A DNA stretch of 64,000 nucleotides. Source: Coleofasciculus sp. FACHB-T130 (lineage in GTDB: Bacteria > Cyanobacteriota > Cyanobacteriia > Cyanobacteriales > FACHB-T130). Position 1 is the stretch's first letter. Every line of letters begins with the position of its first letter. The notes under the pieces were generated by a model. That model was not told where the DNA came from, made no database searches, and saw only the letters and a list, made by a program, of their open reading frames with translations. Positions 26,429-36,060 of this stretch are shown here, in pieces. A program made the translations under genes and the position numbers. Where the stretch lies: the NCBI RefSeq assembly GCF_014695375.1, contig NZ_JACJOG010000059.1, forward strand, positions 1 through 64,000, read 5' to 3'.

Positions 26429-27718
26429 ATGCAAAAATACGCTGCAACTGTGGAAACCACTGCTGTTGAAAAAAAGGATATATGGGCGAATGGGTTCGTC
26501 TTTGCAACGGCAATGTGGTTATGCAGCCGACTCATCATTGCGATCGCAATGATGGCGATCGCGCCTGCACTTCCAAGTCCCTCAAACATAATGCCTACAT
26601 CTGGCTGGGGAGTTTTTGATGGCTGGGATAGTATTCATTATCGAGCGATCGCTGTCTCTGGTTACGAATATGCGAATGACGGACAAGGACATAATGTTGC
26701 TTTTTTCCCCGTTTTCCCTTTACTCATTCGGGGAGTGATGACTCTCGGCTTGCCCTTTGAAGTCGCAGGAACGCTCGTCAATAATTTGGCATTATTAGGA
26801 GCGATCGCGCTTGTATACTTTTGGGTTGAAGAACGTCATGGTAGAAGTGCTGCACGGTGGGCAAGTGCCGTATTGGCTTGGTGTCCGTTTTCCCTCTTTG
26901 GAACCGTAATTTACACGGAAGGGCTATTTTTATTCTTCAGCACTGCGGCTTTACGCGCCTTTGATAAACGTCAATATGCCTGGTTATCCCTGTGCGGTGC
27001 ATTCGCAACTGCCACCCGTCCCACCGGAATTGCCCTCATCCCCGCCTTTCTGATTGCAGCCTGGAAAGAACGCAGACCCCTCATTGCTTACGTTGCCAGT
27101 CTAGCGACTGCGGGAGGGTTGCTTCTATTTAGTTTGTATTGCTGGATTCGATTTGCCGACCCTTTAGCGTTTATTCACGCACAGCGAGGATGGCGACCTT
27201 CAGTTGGTTTCGATTGGCAGGGTTGGTGGAAAATGCTAATGCAAATTTCGATTGGTACTGCCAATTGGAAGTATGGCGGAATTAAAGATCCTTGGCATCC
27301 GCTGCTATTTTTAATCCTTGTCGGTTGTGCCTATTTGCTGTGGCGATTCCGGCAAAAATTAGGTTCGGTTAAAGTCGGATATGGCTTTTGTGTCTTATGG
27401 TTAATTTTGTGGTTACAAGCAGGCGATCCGTTAATTAATACAGTTTCCTTAGTGGGGGGTGGCTACTTGCTATGGCGCTTCCGCACTCAACTCAGTTTAG
27501 TGACCGTAATTTATGGTTTTTGTGGCTTAGGGTTAATTTTGTCCTCCGGAGGAACTTGGTCGATTGGGCGGATTGCTTACGGCATTGTGTCACTTGCGAT
27601 CGCGCTTGGCTTATTACTTTCCCATCACCCGCGTTGGGGATATGCCACAATCGGCTTTTTTACCGTCTTACTTGTCCCTCTATCGATTCGATTTGCCCAA
27701 CACCTTTGGGCAGGATAA
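26429..27718 (+). CDS. PIG-V-like membrane glycosyltransferase with internal duplication
   Basis: A 429-residue polytopic protein of the PIG-V/GT39-like mannosyltransferase group: WDSIHYRAIAVSGYEY carries the catalytic-type acidic residue after the first helix. FFPVFPLLIRG and ATRPTGIALIP are further group motifs. It would use a polyprenyl-phosphate sugar donor on the outer membrane face; donor and acceptor are unknown. Residues about 302-389 contain two successive 44-residue copies sharing YLLWRFR, YGFC and LIL, an in-frame 132-bp duplication that adds membrane segments. Alone, with an AT-rich downstream region. Confidence 0.8.
   Translation: MQKYAATVETTAVEKKDIWANGFVFATAMWLCSRLIIAIAMMAIAPALPSPSNIMPTSGWGVFDGWDSIHYRAIAVSGYEYANDGQGHNVAFFPVFPLLIRGVMTLGLPFEVAGTLVNNLALLGAIALVYFWVEERHGRSAARWASAVLAWCPFSLFGTVIYTEGLFLFFSTAALRAFDKRQYAWLSLCGAFATATRPTGIALIPAFLIAAWKERRPLIAYVASLATAGGLLLFSLYCWIRFADPLAFIHAQRGWRPSVGFDWQGWWKMLMQISIGTANWKYGGIKDPWHPLLFLILVGCAYLLWRFRQKLGSVKVGYGFCVLWLILWLQAGDPLINTVSLVGGGYLLWRFRTQLSLVTVIYGFCGLGLILSSGGTWSIGRIAYGIVSLAIALGLLLSHHPRWGYATIGFFTVLLVPLSIRFAQHLWAG
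27332..27595 (+). repeat. 132-bp tandem duplication within the glycosyltransferase gene
   Basis: TATTTGCTGTGGCG at 27332 and TACTTGCTATGGCG at 27464 open two 44-codon units. They share YLLWRFR near the start and YGFC and LIL further in. The copies are diverged in the linker. Confidence 0.8.
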
Positions 27719-27905
27719 TAAACATAGCAAAAGTCAAAAAGAGGTGCGAAACTTTCACCCTTACAAATGCGATCGCCCAGCGATTAAGTTTCTCTAAAAT
27801 GCTGCGCTTTTTGCACTATTAGAATAAAATTAACTTTCACTAAACCAAGTTTTTCAAGAACCCTGACAAGTATGCTAAATTCGCAATCAACTAATCCAAT
27901 GACTT

Positions 27906-28008
27906 TATATAGCAATCCTAAAAATTTGCGAAATTCTATAGAGATGCGATTAATCATGCCTCTACTAAGGCGAATATTGGCGTACAACTCAAATAAAGTT
28001 GCTATATA
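27906..28008. repeat. 103-bp inverted-repeat element, copy B
   Basis: TATATAGCAA (27906-27915) and TTGCTATATA (27999-28008) bound 103 bp. The left end continues TATAGCAATCCTAA as in copy A (31348-31450), and the interior TAGAGATGCGAT corresponds to TAGAGACGCGAT on the other strand of copy A. It fills most of the gene-free 27719-28057 interval. Confidence 0.65.
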
Positions 28009-28057
28009 TTTTTAATTTTCATTTTAGATTATTTTTGATTAGTATTTGATTCAAAAT

Positions 28058-29038
28058 ATGGAAAATTCATTACAAAAGAAAAAGCTTCTAGCATTTAAAG
28101 TTTTTAGATATGTAATATTTTATCCCTTCGACTTACTTTTAATTTCAATTTTTTTAACGGTTAATTCCTTTTATCAGTTAACCAAAATTAAAGTAAATAA
28201 TGAAAAATATATAATTAACCTTTATAAATATTTAATTAATTCACCTCCTGTAGATGAGGAAGTTAAATTTTATTTAAAAAAACTAGATTCCGGTGAAATA
28301 ACACGGACATCATTAATCTTTTCATTTCTGATGATTCCTGCTGAAACTGAAAGAAAGTTATTTAAAACGAATGGAATTCTTTCCCACCATTTAGCGCGGT
28401 TAACCCTTGTCCGAGAACATCTTCCTCCTGCTAAAACGATCTTGGATCTTGGGGGTGCTGCTGGTCATCTAATAGAAGGAAGCTTACTGGCGATGGGGTA
28501 TCCTTCCATTCCCGATCGAGTCCACATTATTGATTTGCCTCCTGAACAAAGAATGTTCGCTTCCGCTATCCTACCTACGAATGAAGTAACAACGCCTCAA
28601 GGCACTAAAGTAACTTATTATTATCAATCTATGACGGATTTATCTAATTTTGAAAATGAAATAATTGATCTCGTTTGGTCAGGACAGAGTATTGAACACA
28701 TTACAGAAAGCGAAGCGGAAAAAGTATATATGGAGGTTCATCGTGTCCTCAAACCGGGAGGCTATTTTTGTTTAGATACTCCCAATCGAAAACTTACTCG
28801 TTTACAAGTTAGAATGGGTTTTGTTCATCCGGAACATAAAATAGAATACTGCCCAGAAGAATTAATTAACAACATCGAAAAATTTGGGTTTAAAGTCGTA
28901 GATAAAAAGGCTGTCTCCCCGATGCCTTTTAGTCTAAAAACGGGAAGATTTAGCCGTCTAGAACTGATTGATGCAGTTGGACTGAGTGAACATCCTGATG
29001 AAGGATATTCTTTTTATTTAAAGTGTCAAAAGATTTAG
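28058..29038 (+). CDS. SAM-dependent methyltransferase with N-terminal hydrophobic segment
   Basis: About 326 residues from the ATG at 28058 (a TTG 12 bases earlier is possible). A hydrophobic stretch (YVIFYPFDLLLISIFLTVNS) near the N-terminus suggests membrane association. The catalytic domain has TILDLGGAAGHLIE (motif I), SGQSIEHI and EVHRVLKPGGYFCLDTPN (Methyltransf_11/23-like). The AT-rich composition and the position between a glycosyltransferase and a DUF2079 protein suggest a cell-surface glycan or polyketide role, but this is inference. Its 3' end is followed by a partial copy of itself. Confidence 0.78.
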   Translation: MENSLQKKKLLAFKVFRYVIFYPFDLLLISIFLTVNSFYQLTKIKVNNEKYIINLYKYLINSPPVDEEVKFYLKKLDSGEITRTSLIFSFLMIPAETERKLFKTNGILSHHLARLTLVREHLPPAKTILDLGGAAGHLIEGSLLAMGYPSIPDRVHIIDLPPEQRMFASAILPTNEVTTPQGTKVTYYYQSMTDLSNFENEIIDLVWSGQSIEHITESEAEKVYMEVHRVLKPGGYFCLDTPNRKLTRLQVRMGFVHPEHKIEYCPEELINNIEKFGFKVVDKKAVSPMPFSLKTGRFSRLELIDAVGLSEHPDEGYSFYLKCQKI

Positions 29039-29087
29039 CGCCCAACTAAGGATATTCTTTATATTTTAAATGTCAAAGAATTCAGCG
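29001..29087 (+). repeat. 47-bp-period duplication over the methyltransferase stop
   Basis: AAGGATATTC-TTTTATTTAA and about 20 further bases at 29001 recur at 29048 with several changes. The second copy lies outside the gene. Confidence 0.7.
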
Positions 29088-29172
29088 TTTCACTTTTAGT
29101 TTGGGTGGGGATTAGGACGTAAAGTATCCAGCAATCGCTAATTCTCTGCGTTCTCTGCGCGAAAAAAATCTT

Positions 29173-30576
29173 ATGCAAGAAAAACGAATCAAGCCGAATG
29201 TCCTGTCATTAATGATTGGCGCAAGTGCCGTAATATTATTCGCGTGCAGTAGCCTACGACACTCCATGTTTCAATCGGGGGCTTATGACTTGGGAATTTA
29301 TGACCAAGTGGTTTATTTAATGAGTCAGGGACAGCCGCCAATTTCTTCGATTCTTGGCTTTCATCACATGGGAAACCATGCTGCTTGGGCAGTTTATCTA
29401 CTGTCTTTCCTGTACAAAATTTATCCCAATGTTCATTGGTTGTTAGTAGTACAAGCCATCGCTTTGTCTTTAGGTGCTTTACCAATGTGGCACCTAGCGC
29501 GTCAAGCGGGGTTGAAAGAATCGCAAGCAATCACAATATCAGCAGTCTACTTGCTTTACCCGCTGATTTTTAATGCAAATTTATTTGAATTCCATCCAGA
29601 AGTGATGGCGGTTCCCGCATTTTTAGCAGCGGTATGGTGTGCTAGACAAAATCGAATTGGCTGGTTTTGTGTCAGTATTATTTTTATTTTGGGGTGTAAA
29701 GCTGTTTTATCCCTTACTGTCACAGCAATGGGGATTTGGCTGCTGATGTTTGAGAAGCGGCGTTTATGTGGTGCATTTGCTCTTTCTGCTGGTATCGCTT
29801 GGTTCCTAATTGCAACTCAGCTAATTATTCCATCTTTCAGCGGTAGCGAAGTAGCTGCCGTTTCACGTTACAGCTATCTCGGTAACTCAGTTCTAGATAT
29901 TGCTAGAAATCTGCTGTTTAAACCTGGGTTGATATTGGGGAGGATTTTCTCATTTCAGACATTTGAATATTTGGCACTGTTGGTTTTGCCGATAATTTGG
30001 GGACTTTCTCCCCGCCACATGACGCCTCTAATCAGTGCAATTCCCGCCTTGGTGTTAAATATTCTTTCTGACAAACCACACCAACGGGATTTACTCCACC
30101 AATATTCTTTGCCAATTTTGCCTTTTTTGATGTTGGCTGTCATTTCCAGCCTTGCCGCAAATCGAAGTTGGCTGCGAGACAAACGGGCAATAATCGTATG
30201 GTCGATAGTGGCTTTCTTAGCGTTAGGAAAGTATGGCTATTTTTGGTCGAAATATCAAAATTCTGTTGATACTTGGCAAGCAGCGCGAGAAGCGATCGCG
30301 CAAGTTCAAACGAAAGGTGGTGTGTTAACCAGCAATCGGATTACACCCCATCTAACTCACCGCCAGACAATCAATCTAGTAGACGATCTGAGTCCGCTCC
30401 CTGCGGATCTGTCTCCTTTTGAGTATATATTGCTCAATGTGCGTTACCCAGGCGGTGCTGGCGGGGCTGTTAGCCAAGAATTTGCTGCCAAGCTGGCAAC
30501 TCAACTAAAAAATACCCCAGAATTTCAATTAACCTATCAACGTGATGATGTTTATTTGTTTAAGAAAAAGTCTTAA
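29173..30576 (+). CDS. DUF2079 polytopic membrane protein
   Basis: A 467-residue protein with about ten membrane helices. The DUF2079 hallmarks are present: YDLGIYDQVVY near residue 40, ILGFHHMGNHAAW, and FEFHPEVMAVPAFLAAVW. These proteins resemble the membrane part of C-type glycosyltransferases, but no activity is established. The soluble C-terminal 80 residues (TSNRITPHLTHRQTINLVDD) match the family. The next gene starts 30 bp downstream on the same strand, so co-transcription with the decarboxylase-like gene is likely. Confidence 0.85.
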   Translation: MQEKRIKPNVLSLMIGASAVILFACSSLRHSMFQSGAYDLGIYDQVVYLMSQGQPPISSILGFHHMGNHAAWAVYLLSFLYKIYPNVHWLLVVQAIALSLGALPMWHLARQAGLKESQAITISAVYLLYPLIFNANLFEFHPEVMAVPAFLAAVWCARQNRIGWFCVSIIFILGCKAVLSLTVTAMGIWLLMFEKRRLCGAFALSAGIAWFLIATQLIIPSFSGSEVAAVSRYSYLGNSVLDIARNLLFKPGLILGRIFSFQTFEYLALLVLPIIWGLSPRHMTPLISAIPALVLNILSDKPHQRDLLHQYSLPILPFLMLAVISSLAANRSWLRDKRAIIVWSIVAFLALGKYGYFWSKYQNSVDTWQAAREAIAQVQTKGGVLTSNRITPHLTHRQTINLVDDLSPLPADLSPFEYILLNVRYPGGAGGAVSQEFAAKLATQLKNTPEFQLTYQRDDVYLFKKKS

Positions 30577-30606
30577 TAAAAATAAATAGGATTGTAGGAG
30601 TTGAAA

Positions 30607-31287
30607 ATGTCATATCCACAAGCACCTTGGACACTCCAGGGTTACGCGCTACAAACCCTGCATTTGATAGATGTTGAGCGATCGCGTCCCTTCATCCCTC
30701 CAGAGTTAGAAATCGTCTCAGTTTTCCCTGGCAAAACCCTAGGCGGGGTTTATCTTTCCTACTACGGATCGGGTTCCGTGCTGGAGTATAGCGAGTTAAT
30801 TGTTATCCCAGCGATGGTCAAATATGAAGACAAGTTCGGCGGTTGGGTGTCCCACATCTATGTAGATAATGCCGATTCTGTTGCTGGTGGGAGAAGAATC
30901 TGGGGTTTACCGAAGGAACTTGCTGAGTTTACCTGGGAAAAAGGCGATCGCGCTGGTGTCACCGTCCGTCAAGGCGATCGATTCCTATGCAGTCTCGGCT
31001 ACACAGACGCCCTATTGCCTATCTCTACATGGTGGCGACAGCCATTAATTGGAACTGCGTTTAGTAGCCAAAATTACGATTTGCTTTTCTTCAAAAGTCA
31101 GTTTGAATCTCAGCTAAAGGCAAAGAGTGGCAAGCTAGAAATCCCGGCAGAAAGCCCTTTTTCCCAGTTAAACTTAGGTCAGCCTTTACTAACTGTTTAC
31201 TGCGACCAGATGAATTTAGTAGTCGGTGCGCCAGAAGCAGTAGGTACAACAGTAACAGCCAGGGAAGTTGAATTTAGCTACCCTTAA
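30607..31287 (+). CDS. acetoacetate decarboxylase-family protein
   Basis: 226 residues from the ATG at 30607, with AGGAG 6 bases upstream deciding the start. The ADC fold is recognisable from EYSELIVIPAMV, GGWVSHIYVDNADSVAGGRRIWGLPKELAEF and the later FRxS-like strand region. In true acetoacetate decarboxylases a lysine forms a Schiff base; here K in the GLPKE segment is the candidate, but the assignment is uncertain. Cyanobacterial members may have other activities. It directly follows the DUF2079 gene. Confidence 0.8.
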   Translation: MSYPQAPWTLQGYALQTLHLIDVERSRPFIPPELEIVSVFPGKTLGGVYLSYYGSGSVLEYSELIVIPAMVKYEDKFGGWVSHIYVDNADSVAGGRRIWGLPKELAEFTWEKGDRAGVTVRQGDRFLCSLGYTDALLPISTWWRQPLIGTAFSSQNYDLLFFKSQFESQLKAKSGKLEIPAESPFSQLNLGQPLLTVYCDQMNLVVGAPEAVGTTVTAREVEFSYP

Positions 31288-31347
31288 ACACTAAACTTCT
31301 TGACTTCTTTTCAAACCTCCTGTAGCTTACAGGTGAAAACCTGGCTC

Positions 31348-31450
31348 TATAGCAATCCTAATTGAGTTGGAAACGGGTATTTGCCCTGATATAAAGACGG
31401 CAATATATCGCGTCTCTACAGGGATTCACGAATCATTTAGGATTGCTATA
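31348..31450. repeat. 103-bp inverted-repeat element, copy A
   Basis: Perfect 14-bp ends TATAGCAATCCTAA (31348-31361) and TTAGGATTGCTATA (31437-31450). The interior carries CAATATATCGCGTCTCTACA, the reverse of the TAGAGACGCGA motif. There is no coding sequence, so it is MITE-like. It lies in the otherwise gene-free 31288-31624 interval. Confidence 0.8.
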
Positions 31451-31548
31451 GGCGCTCGTGCAGACTTATTCATCAAAGCCTCCTAGCGCAGGCTTTGATT
31501 GTGTAGCGCCAGCCTTAATGCAGGCACTTTTACAAGAGGTAGGTTAAC

Positions 31549-31583
31549 AAAAAAACCCGCTAATTGTTTAACAACATAGCGGG
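31549..31583 (-). terminator. terminator of the helical carotenoid protein gene
   Basis: CCCGCTA / TAGCGGG stem with an inner TGTT/AACA pairing. On the minus strand it is followed by seven T residues. Confidence 0.85.
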
Positions 31584-31624
31584 GGGTGTAAAGGAGGAAT
31601 TCAACAGTAAATTAGTATTCTTTA

Positions 31625-32104
31625 CTAAATGTCCGAACCTGGAGCTGCCTCGGCACCCATCGGTAGCACCGCACCGCGTAGAAAATCGATCTGATGCTGA
31701 AAGTCCATTCCTTCAATTTGCGCTAGCAAGTCTTTTCCAGCTTGGGAAAGTTCATAGTTCGGCGGCATAGGAATGATCGTACCACTATCCATTCCTTGCG
31801 CTAAAAAGTACCAAAACGCCAGTTTGGTTTCAGGACTCAGAGAACCATACTCGCGGCTAATTTGAGTATTCGCTTTAGAAGCAATGTCACGCTGAACTTG
31901 TAGTTGTTCTTCATGGGATAGTTCCTTAACTTGATTGAACAATCCCTGAGCAATATCAGAACCAGAAGCGCCTGGAGCGGCTGGTGTAATCGATTTACCC
32001 ATCTTGGTGTAAACAAACCACAGCACAGCAAGCTGCTGGTCTACATCAATGCCTTGAAAAGCTTGTTTACCTTGATCGTAGGCGTTTAAAGTGCTACTCG
32101 TCAT
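31625..32104 (-). CDS. helical carotenoid protein (stand-alone OCP N-terminal domain)
   Basis: A 159-residue all-helical protein matching the carotenoid-binding N-terminal domain of orange carotenoid protein. It has QLAVLWFVYTKMGKSITPAA, LSPETKLAFWYFLAQGMDSG and FQHQIDFLRGAVLPMG, with the aromatic residues (W, Y, F) that line the carotenoid tunnel. The NTF2-like C-terminal domain of full OCP is absent and no C-terminal-domain homologue gene is nearby. Such HCPs bind keto-carotenoids; some quench singlet oxygen and some quench phycobilisomes. Which clade this belongs to cannot be told here. Own promoter and terminator. Confidence 0.93.
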   Translation of the reverse strand: MTSSTLNAYDQGKQAFQGIDVDQQLAVLWFVYTKMGKSITPAAPGASGSDIAQGLFNQVKELSHEEQLQVQRDIASKANTQISREYGSLSPETKLAFWYFLAQGMDSGTIIPMPPNYELSQAGKDLLAQIEGMDFQHQIDFLRGAVLPMGAEAAPGSDI

Positions 32105-32138
32105 ATCTTAACCCTCCGGAAAATTAATAATTGCTTTG

Positions 32139-32160
32139 TTTCCTCAGTTCTTTGAGGAAA
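32139..32160 (-). promoter_or_regulatory. hairpin just upstream of the HCP start
   Basis: TTTCCTCA (32139-32146) pairs with TGAGGAAA (32153-32160), 35 bp before the HCP start codon. It would lie in the mRNA leader. Nothing else recognisable was seen in 32105-32549. Confidence 0.4.
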
Positions 32161-32549
32161 CTGCTTTTCACTTACTTAAAGAAAATTAACGAATAAACCG
32201 TATAAGTTTAACCCCGCTGAAGACAGATATGATCCCCATTACAAATCCATCAATAAGATGGCAAAGATGCCACAAAATTTCTAACTAAAGGAGGACGTAA
32301 TCGGGAAGTCGTCAATCGCCATGTAAGTAGCCGGATGTAATAAACTTAGAGATTTTTGCAGATTGGGAAACCCCGAGAAAACTCAATACTGAAACTATTT
32401 TTCAGCATCCATTTCAAAAATTAATTGCGTTTGCTCTGAGTACATCCATCATGAATAATCTGGATGAAATTGTTACTTGTAATCCGCAAGATTTTATAAA
32501 TATCACCCTGCGGATTTTTACGAGCAAACTTATTCAGAAACTTGGGATT

Positions 32550-33989
32550 TCATCCAGCCGAAGCAATCAAACCTTCCATCGCGTGTTGCAAATCTTTAGT
32601 CAAATCAGCCACAGCAAGTCTCGCACCGTGCCGATTTGCCTGATAGACTGGATAGCGTTCGGAAACCGAGATGGGTTGCCCTACAGTCATCTCTACCCGT
32701 TGCTTACCTAACCGAGGACGCTGGAAGGGATTGCTGCCTTTGATTCGAGTGACCATATCCCATAAAAGTAAGGTAGTCTCGGCAAACCGCTCTACGGTTG
32801 GTTTCTCCAGAACATATTGTCCAGTTACGGCTACAAAAGTTTCTACCAACCGCATATGCCATATCCGAAGGCTGGCTTCCTCAGCAATTCGATTCGCCAA
32901 TCCGCGTTCTAGCGGAGAAAGCGCTTTGATATTCTTTAGGTCTTCCCGATATATATAATTCCAGCCAGCCGCCTCTAGACGACGGCAACGGTCAATCACA
33001 CTTCCCTTAGATGGCAGGTTAAAATACTCCTCTGCCACTGTTAGCGCCACATTCAGTAGTGCTTGAAGTCGAATCGCCAAAGCTTCATTCGCATTGCTGG
33101 GCGATACTTCTACAGTCGGCAAAGTTTGATGATAAAACCGAGTGTAAAACTCCTCCATCAAAGAGAGTAAATGTTCGCCTAAACGACACAGCCGCTGATA
33201 GAGAGAAGCTTGGAAAGGTTGCAAATTAGCAGACGGATTTAAACTTTTACCCTGTAATTCGCCTTTCAATTCACCCTTCAACTTTCCTTCTGGCAAACCG
33301 CTCGCTACTTCCAATTCGCCTAAAAGCTTTTCTATCTCTTTCCAGGGAGCTTCGACGTAACGGTATTTAATACCCACTGGCACAATTAAAACTTGCTCCC
33401 CTCGTCCAGCCTTCTGCAAATCTTCAGCACACCAAAAGCCTAATTGGGCGATTCCGGGTTCTAGAGGGCTGATAATCTCATTGTGACCATTGGTGGCTCC
33501 TTCTGGGGAAGCGGTTATCGGAAACCGAGCGTTGGCAAACAGGTCACGAGCCGAACGCAATCCCGTCCAGTCTGCCTTACCGCGATGGATAGGGGTACCA
33601 CCTAAGCGAGAATAGAGCCAGCCCATGTGCGCTCCAGCCCATAAGGGAATCCCTCGGTCGTAAAGAAAGTGGGCATGAATCGGGTGCTGTAGCGAGATAC
33701 CCTTTTCTCGTGCCAGCCGCGGTACTAATTTCCAAAGCAGATAGCTCATGCACAGCGGATCTTCAACTCTGGGATGGCGAAATGCCATCATAAAGCGGAT
33801 CTTCCCATCCTGAAATTGGCGATATAAATCGACTAAAATCTCAACGTTTTCTGCTTGAATTTGGGTAATCGCTGTTTGGGAACGTATGCAGCCAGGTAGC
33901 ACTTGTTGGGCGGCTCGTAAAACCAGGGGGTTGAGCGCCGGTGGAATAAATTCTAGAGGAGGCTGAGCCGGACTCATTAAATCGGGCAA
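32550..33989 (-). CDS. PlsC-like phospholipid/glycerol acyltransferase
   Basis: A 479-residue protein with an acyltransferase block. The HxxxxD catalytic motif is in FRHPRVED, glycerol-phosphate-binding residues are in GGTPIHRGKADW, and the ASPEGATNGHNE segment is the P-E-G block. The long C-terminal region is helical and of unknown role; a stretch of GELKGELQGK repeats sits in the middle (about residue 240). It is larger than plain PlsC (about 220-250). It probably acylates a lysophospholipid or other lipid; the exact acceptor is unknown. It is divergent from proS, with starts about 80 bp apart. Confidence 0.82.
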   Translation of the reverse strand: MPDLMSPAQPPLEFIPPALNPLVLRAAQQVLPGCIRSQTAITQIQAENVEILVDLYRQFQDGKIRFMMAFRHPRVEDPLCMSYLLWKLVPRLAREKGISLQHPIHAHFLYDRGIPLWAGAHMGWLYSRLGGTPIHRGKADWTGLRSARDLFANARFPITASPEGATNGHNEIISPLEPGIAQLGFWCAEDLQKAGRGEQVLIVPVGIKYRYVEAPWKEIEKLLGELEVASGLPEGKLKGELKGELQGKSLNPSANLQPFQASLYQRLCRLGEHLLSLMEEFYTRFYHQTLPTVEVSPSNANEALAIRLQALLNVALTVAEEYFNLPSKGSVIDRCRRLEAAGWNYIYREDLKNIKALSPLERGLANRIAEEASLRIWHMRLVETFVAVTGQYVLEKPTVERFAETTLLLWDMVTRIKGSNPFQRPRLGKQRVEMTVGQPISVSERYPVYQANRHGARLAVADLTKDLQHAMEGLIASAG

Positions 33990-34067
33990 AGTGGTTTTCT
34001 TGTGAACTTGTGGACATTCTAGACTTAACTGAGATATCGATTATCCAATCTGTAGAGGGAACCAGCG

Positions 34068-35876
34068 ATGCGACTGTCACAAATGTTTTTTGTCACTCTG
34101 CGGGAAGAACCGGCGGAAGCGGAAATCCCCAGCCATAAATTACTGCTCCGTGCAGGCTACATTCGTCGCATCGGGAGCGGTATCTACGCCTATTTACCCT
34201 TCATGTGGCGAGTGCTGCAAAAAATCTCTCAGATTGTGCGGGAAGAGATGAATGCGACCGGCGCACAAGAGTGTCTACTCCCGCAACTACAACCCGCTGA
34301 ATTGTGGCAGCAGTCCGGGCGCTGGGATACTTATACCAAAGCGGAAGGGATCATGTTTGCCCTGACAGACCGCCGAGAGCAGGAACTGGGGCTGGGGCCG
34401 ACGCATGAGGAAGTGATTACAGCGATCGCTCGTGATATGATTCGCTCCTACCGCCAGTTGCCTCTGCACCTCTACCAAATTCAAACGAAGTTTCGGGATG
34501 AAATTCGCCCCCGGTTTGGTTTAATGCGAGGACGCGAATTCATCATGAAGGATGGCTATTCGTTCCATGTCAATGAAGAAAGCTTGAAAAAAACTTTTCA
34601 GGATATGCACCATGCTTACAGCAAGATGTTAAGCCGGACTGGTTTAGCTTTCCGCGCTGTAGAAGCTGACTCAGGTGCGATTGGAGGGTCTGGTTCTCAA
34701 GAATTTATGGTGTTGGCTGAAGCTGGGGAAGATGAAGTTCTCTACACCGAAGATGGCAAGTACGCCGCCAATGTGGAAAAAGCGGTTTCTTTACCTGCTG
34801 ATACCGAACCATCTCCGTTTAAGACTTACGAGAAACGGAAGACGCCGGACGCCGATACCATTGATAAACTCTGTAGATTCCTCAAGTGTTCGCCGACTCA
34901 AGTGGTGAAAAACGTCCTCTACCAGGCAGTTTATGACAACGGCATGACGGTGCTGGTGCTGATTAGTATCCGGGGCGACCAAGAAGTTAATGAGGTAAAG
35001 TTGCACAACGCTCTGGCAAAATTGGCACCGGAATACCAAGCCAAAACGGTGCTGTCTGTAGAGGTGCCAGCGGCGGCGCTTCAGCAACTGTGGGCGACAA
35101 GACCCCTTCCTTTGGGCTATATCGCTCCCGACATTGCAGACGATTACATCTGTTCGGCTAAAAATTTGGCTCCCCGATTTTTACGGATGGTCGATAAAAC
35201 TGCGGTCGAGCTAAAAAACTTCGTCACAGGTTCTAACGACTTGGAATACCATGTTGTCGGTGCCAATTGGGGCGAGCAATTTAAGTTACCACAAGGAGTC
35301 GTAGATATCCGCAAGGCACGACCGGGCGATCGCGCAACTCACGATCCGGCTCAAACACTCCGTACTGCCCGTGGCATTGAAGTGGGGCACATTTTCCAGC
35401 TAGGTAACAAGTATTCTCAAGCAATGGGAGCCACTTACACCAGCGAACAAGGGGAGGAAATTCCCCTAATAATGGGTTGTTATGGTCTTGGAGTTTCGCG
35501 GTTAGCGCAGGCAGCGGTAGAACAATCTTATGACAAAGATGGAATTATCTGGCCTGTTGCGATCGCACCCTATCACGTCATCATCTCAGTTCCCAACACC
35601 AGCGATGCCCAACAAGTGGAAGTTGCTGAAAAACTATACACCCAGTTGAATCAAGCGGGAATCGAAACTCTTTTAGATGATCGCGATGAACGAGCGGGAG
35701 TAAAGTTCAAAGATGCCGATTTAATCGGGATACCCTATCGCATCGTAACCGGGCGATCGCTCAATAGCGGTAAAGTGGAAGTTGTCGAACGGGCGACTCG
35801 CAAATCTCAGGAAATTCCTGTGGAGGAAGTCGCGACCACTTTAAAGCAGCGGATTGATGCTGCTTTAAATCAATAA
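34068..35876 (+). CDS. proS: prolyl-tRNA synthetase
   Basis: Charges tRNA-Pro. It is a 602-residue bacterial-type class II enzyme. Motif 1 region [20 protein letters not shown], motif 2 [20 protein letters not shown], and motif 3 [13 protein letters not shown]. The YbaK-type editing domain is inserted at about 225-400 ([19 protein letters not shown]). The C-terminal anticodon-binding domain has [20 protein letters not shown]. The ATG at 34068 gives [20 protein letters not shown], the standard start. Complete and apparently functional. Confidence 0.98.
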   Translation: MRLSQMFFVTLREEPAEAEIPSHKLLLRAGYIRRIGSGIYAYLPFMWRVLQKISQIVREEMNATGAQECLLPQLQPAELWQQSGRWDTYTKAEGIMFALTDRREQELGLGPTHEEVITAIARDMIRSYRQLPLHLYQIQTKFRDEIRPRFGLMRGREFIMKDGYSFHVNEESLKKTFQDMHHAYSKMLSRTGLAFRAVEADSGAIGGSGSQEFMVLAEAGEDEVLYTEDGKYAANVEKAVSLPADTEPSPFKTYEKRKTPDADTIDKLCRFLKCSPTQVVKNVLYQAVYDNGMTVLVLISIRGDQEVNEVKLHNALAKLAPEYQAKTVLSVEVPAAALQQLWATRPLPLGYIAPDIADDYICSAKNLAPRFLRMVDKTAVELKNFVTGSNDLEYHVVGANWGEQFKLPQGVVDIRKARPGDRATHDPAQTLRTARGIEVGHIFQLGNKYSQAMGATYTSEQGEEIPLIMGCYGLGVSRLAQAAVEQSYDKDGIIWPVAIAPYHVIISVPNTSDAQQVEVAEKLYTQLNQAGIETLLDDRDERAGVKFKDADLIGIPYRIVTGRSLNSGKVEVVERATRKSQEIPVEEVATTLKQRIDAALNQ

Positions 35877-35887
35877 CAATTCACCCC

Positions 35888-35933
35888 AAAGGCACAAAGA
35901 CACGAGGTTCTCATTCTGTGTCTTTGTGCCTTT
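35888..35933 (+). terminator. proS terminator
   Basis: AAAGGCACAAAGACAC and GTGTCTTTGTGCCTTT, a perfect 16-bp stem with a 14-base loop, 11 bp past the stop. Confidence 0.85.
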
Positions 35934-36060
35934 ACGCTTCAAAAAACCCTTGGATGATATTTGATGCCAATGCGCTTTTATAACTCCTAAAAACTTTGCG
36001 TCTGTGCGCGTGAATTTAGAAAATCGCGTCATTGTGCGCCAGAAAATTTAAGCGAGAACT

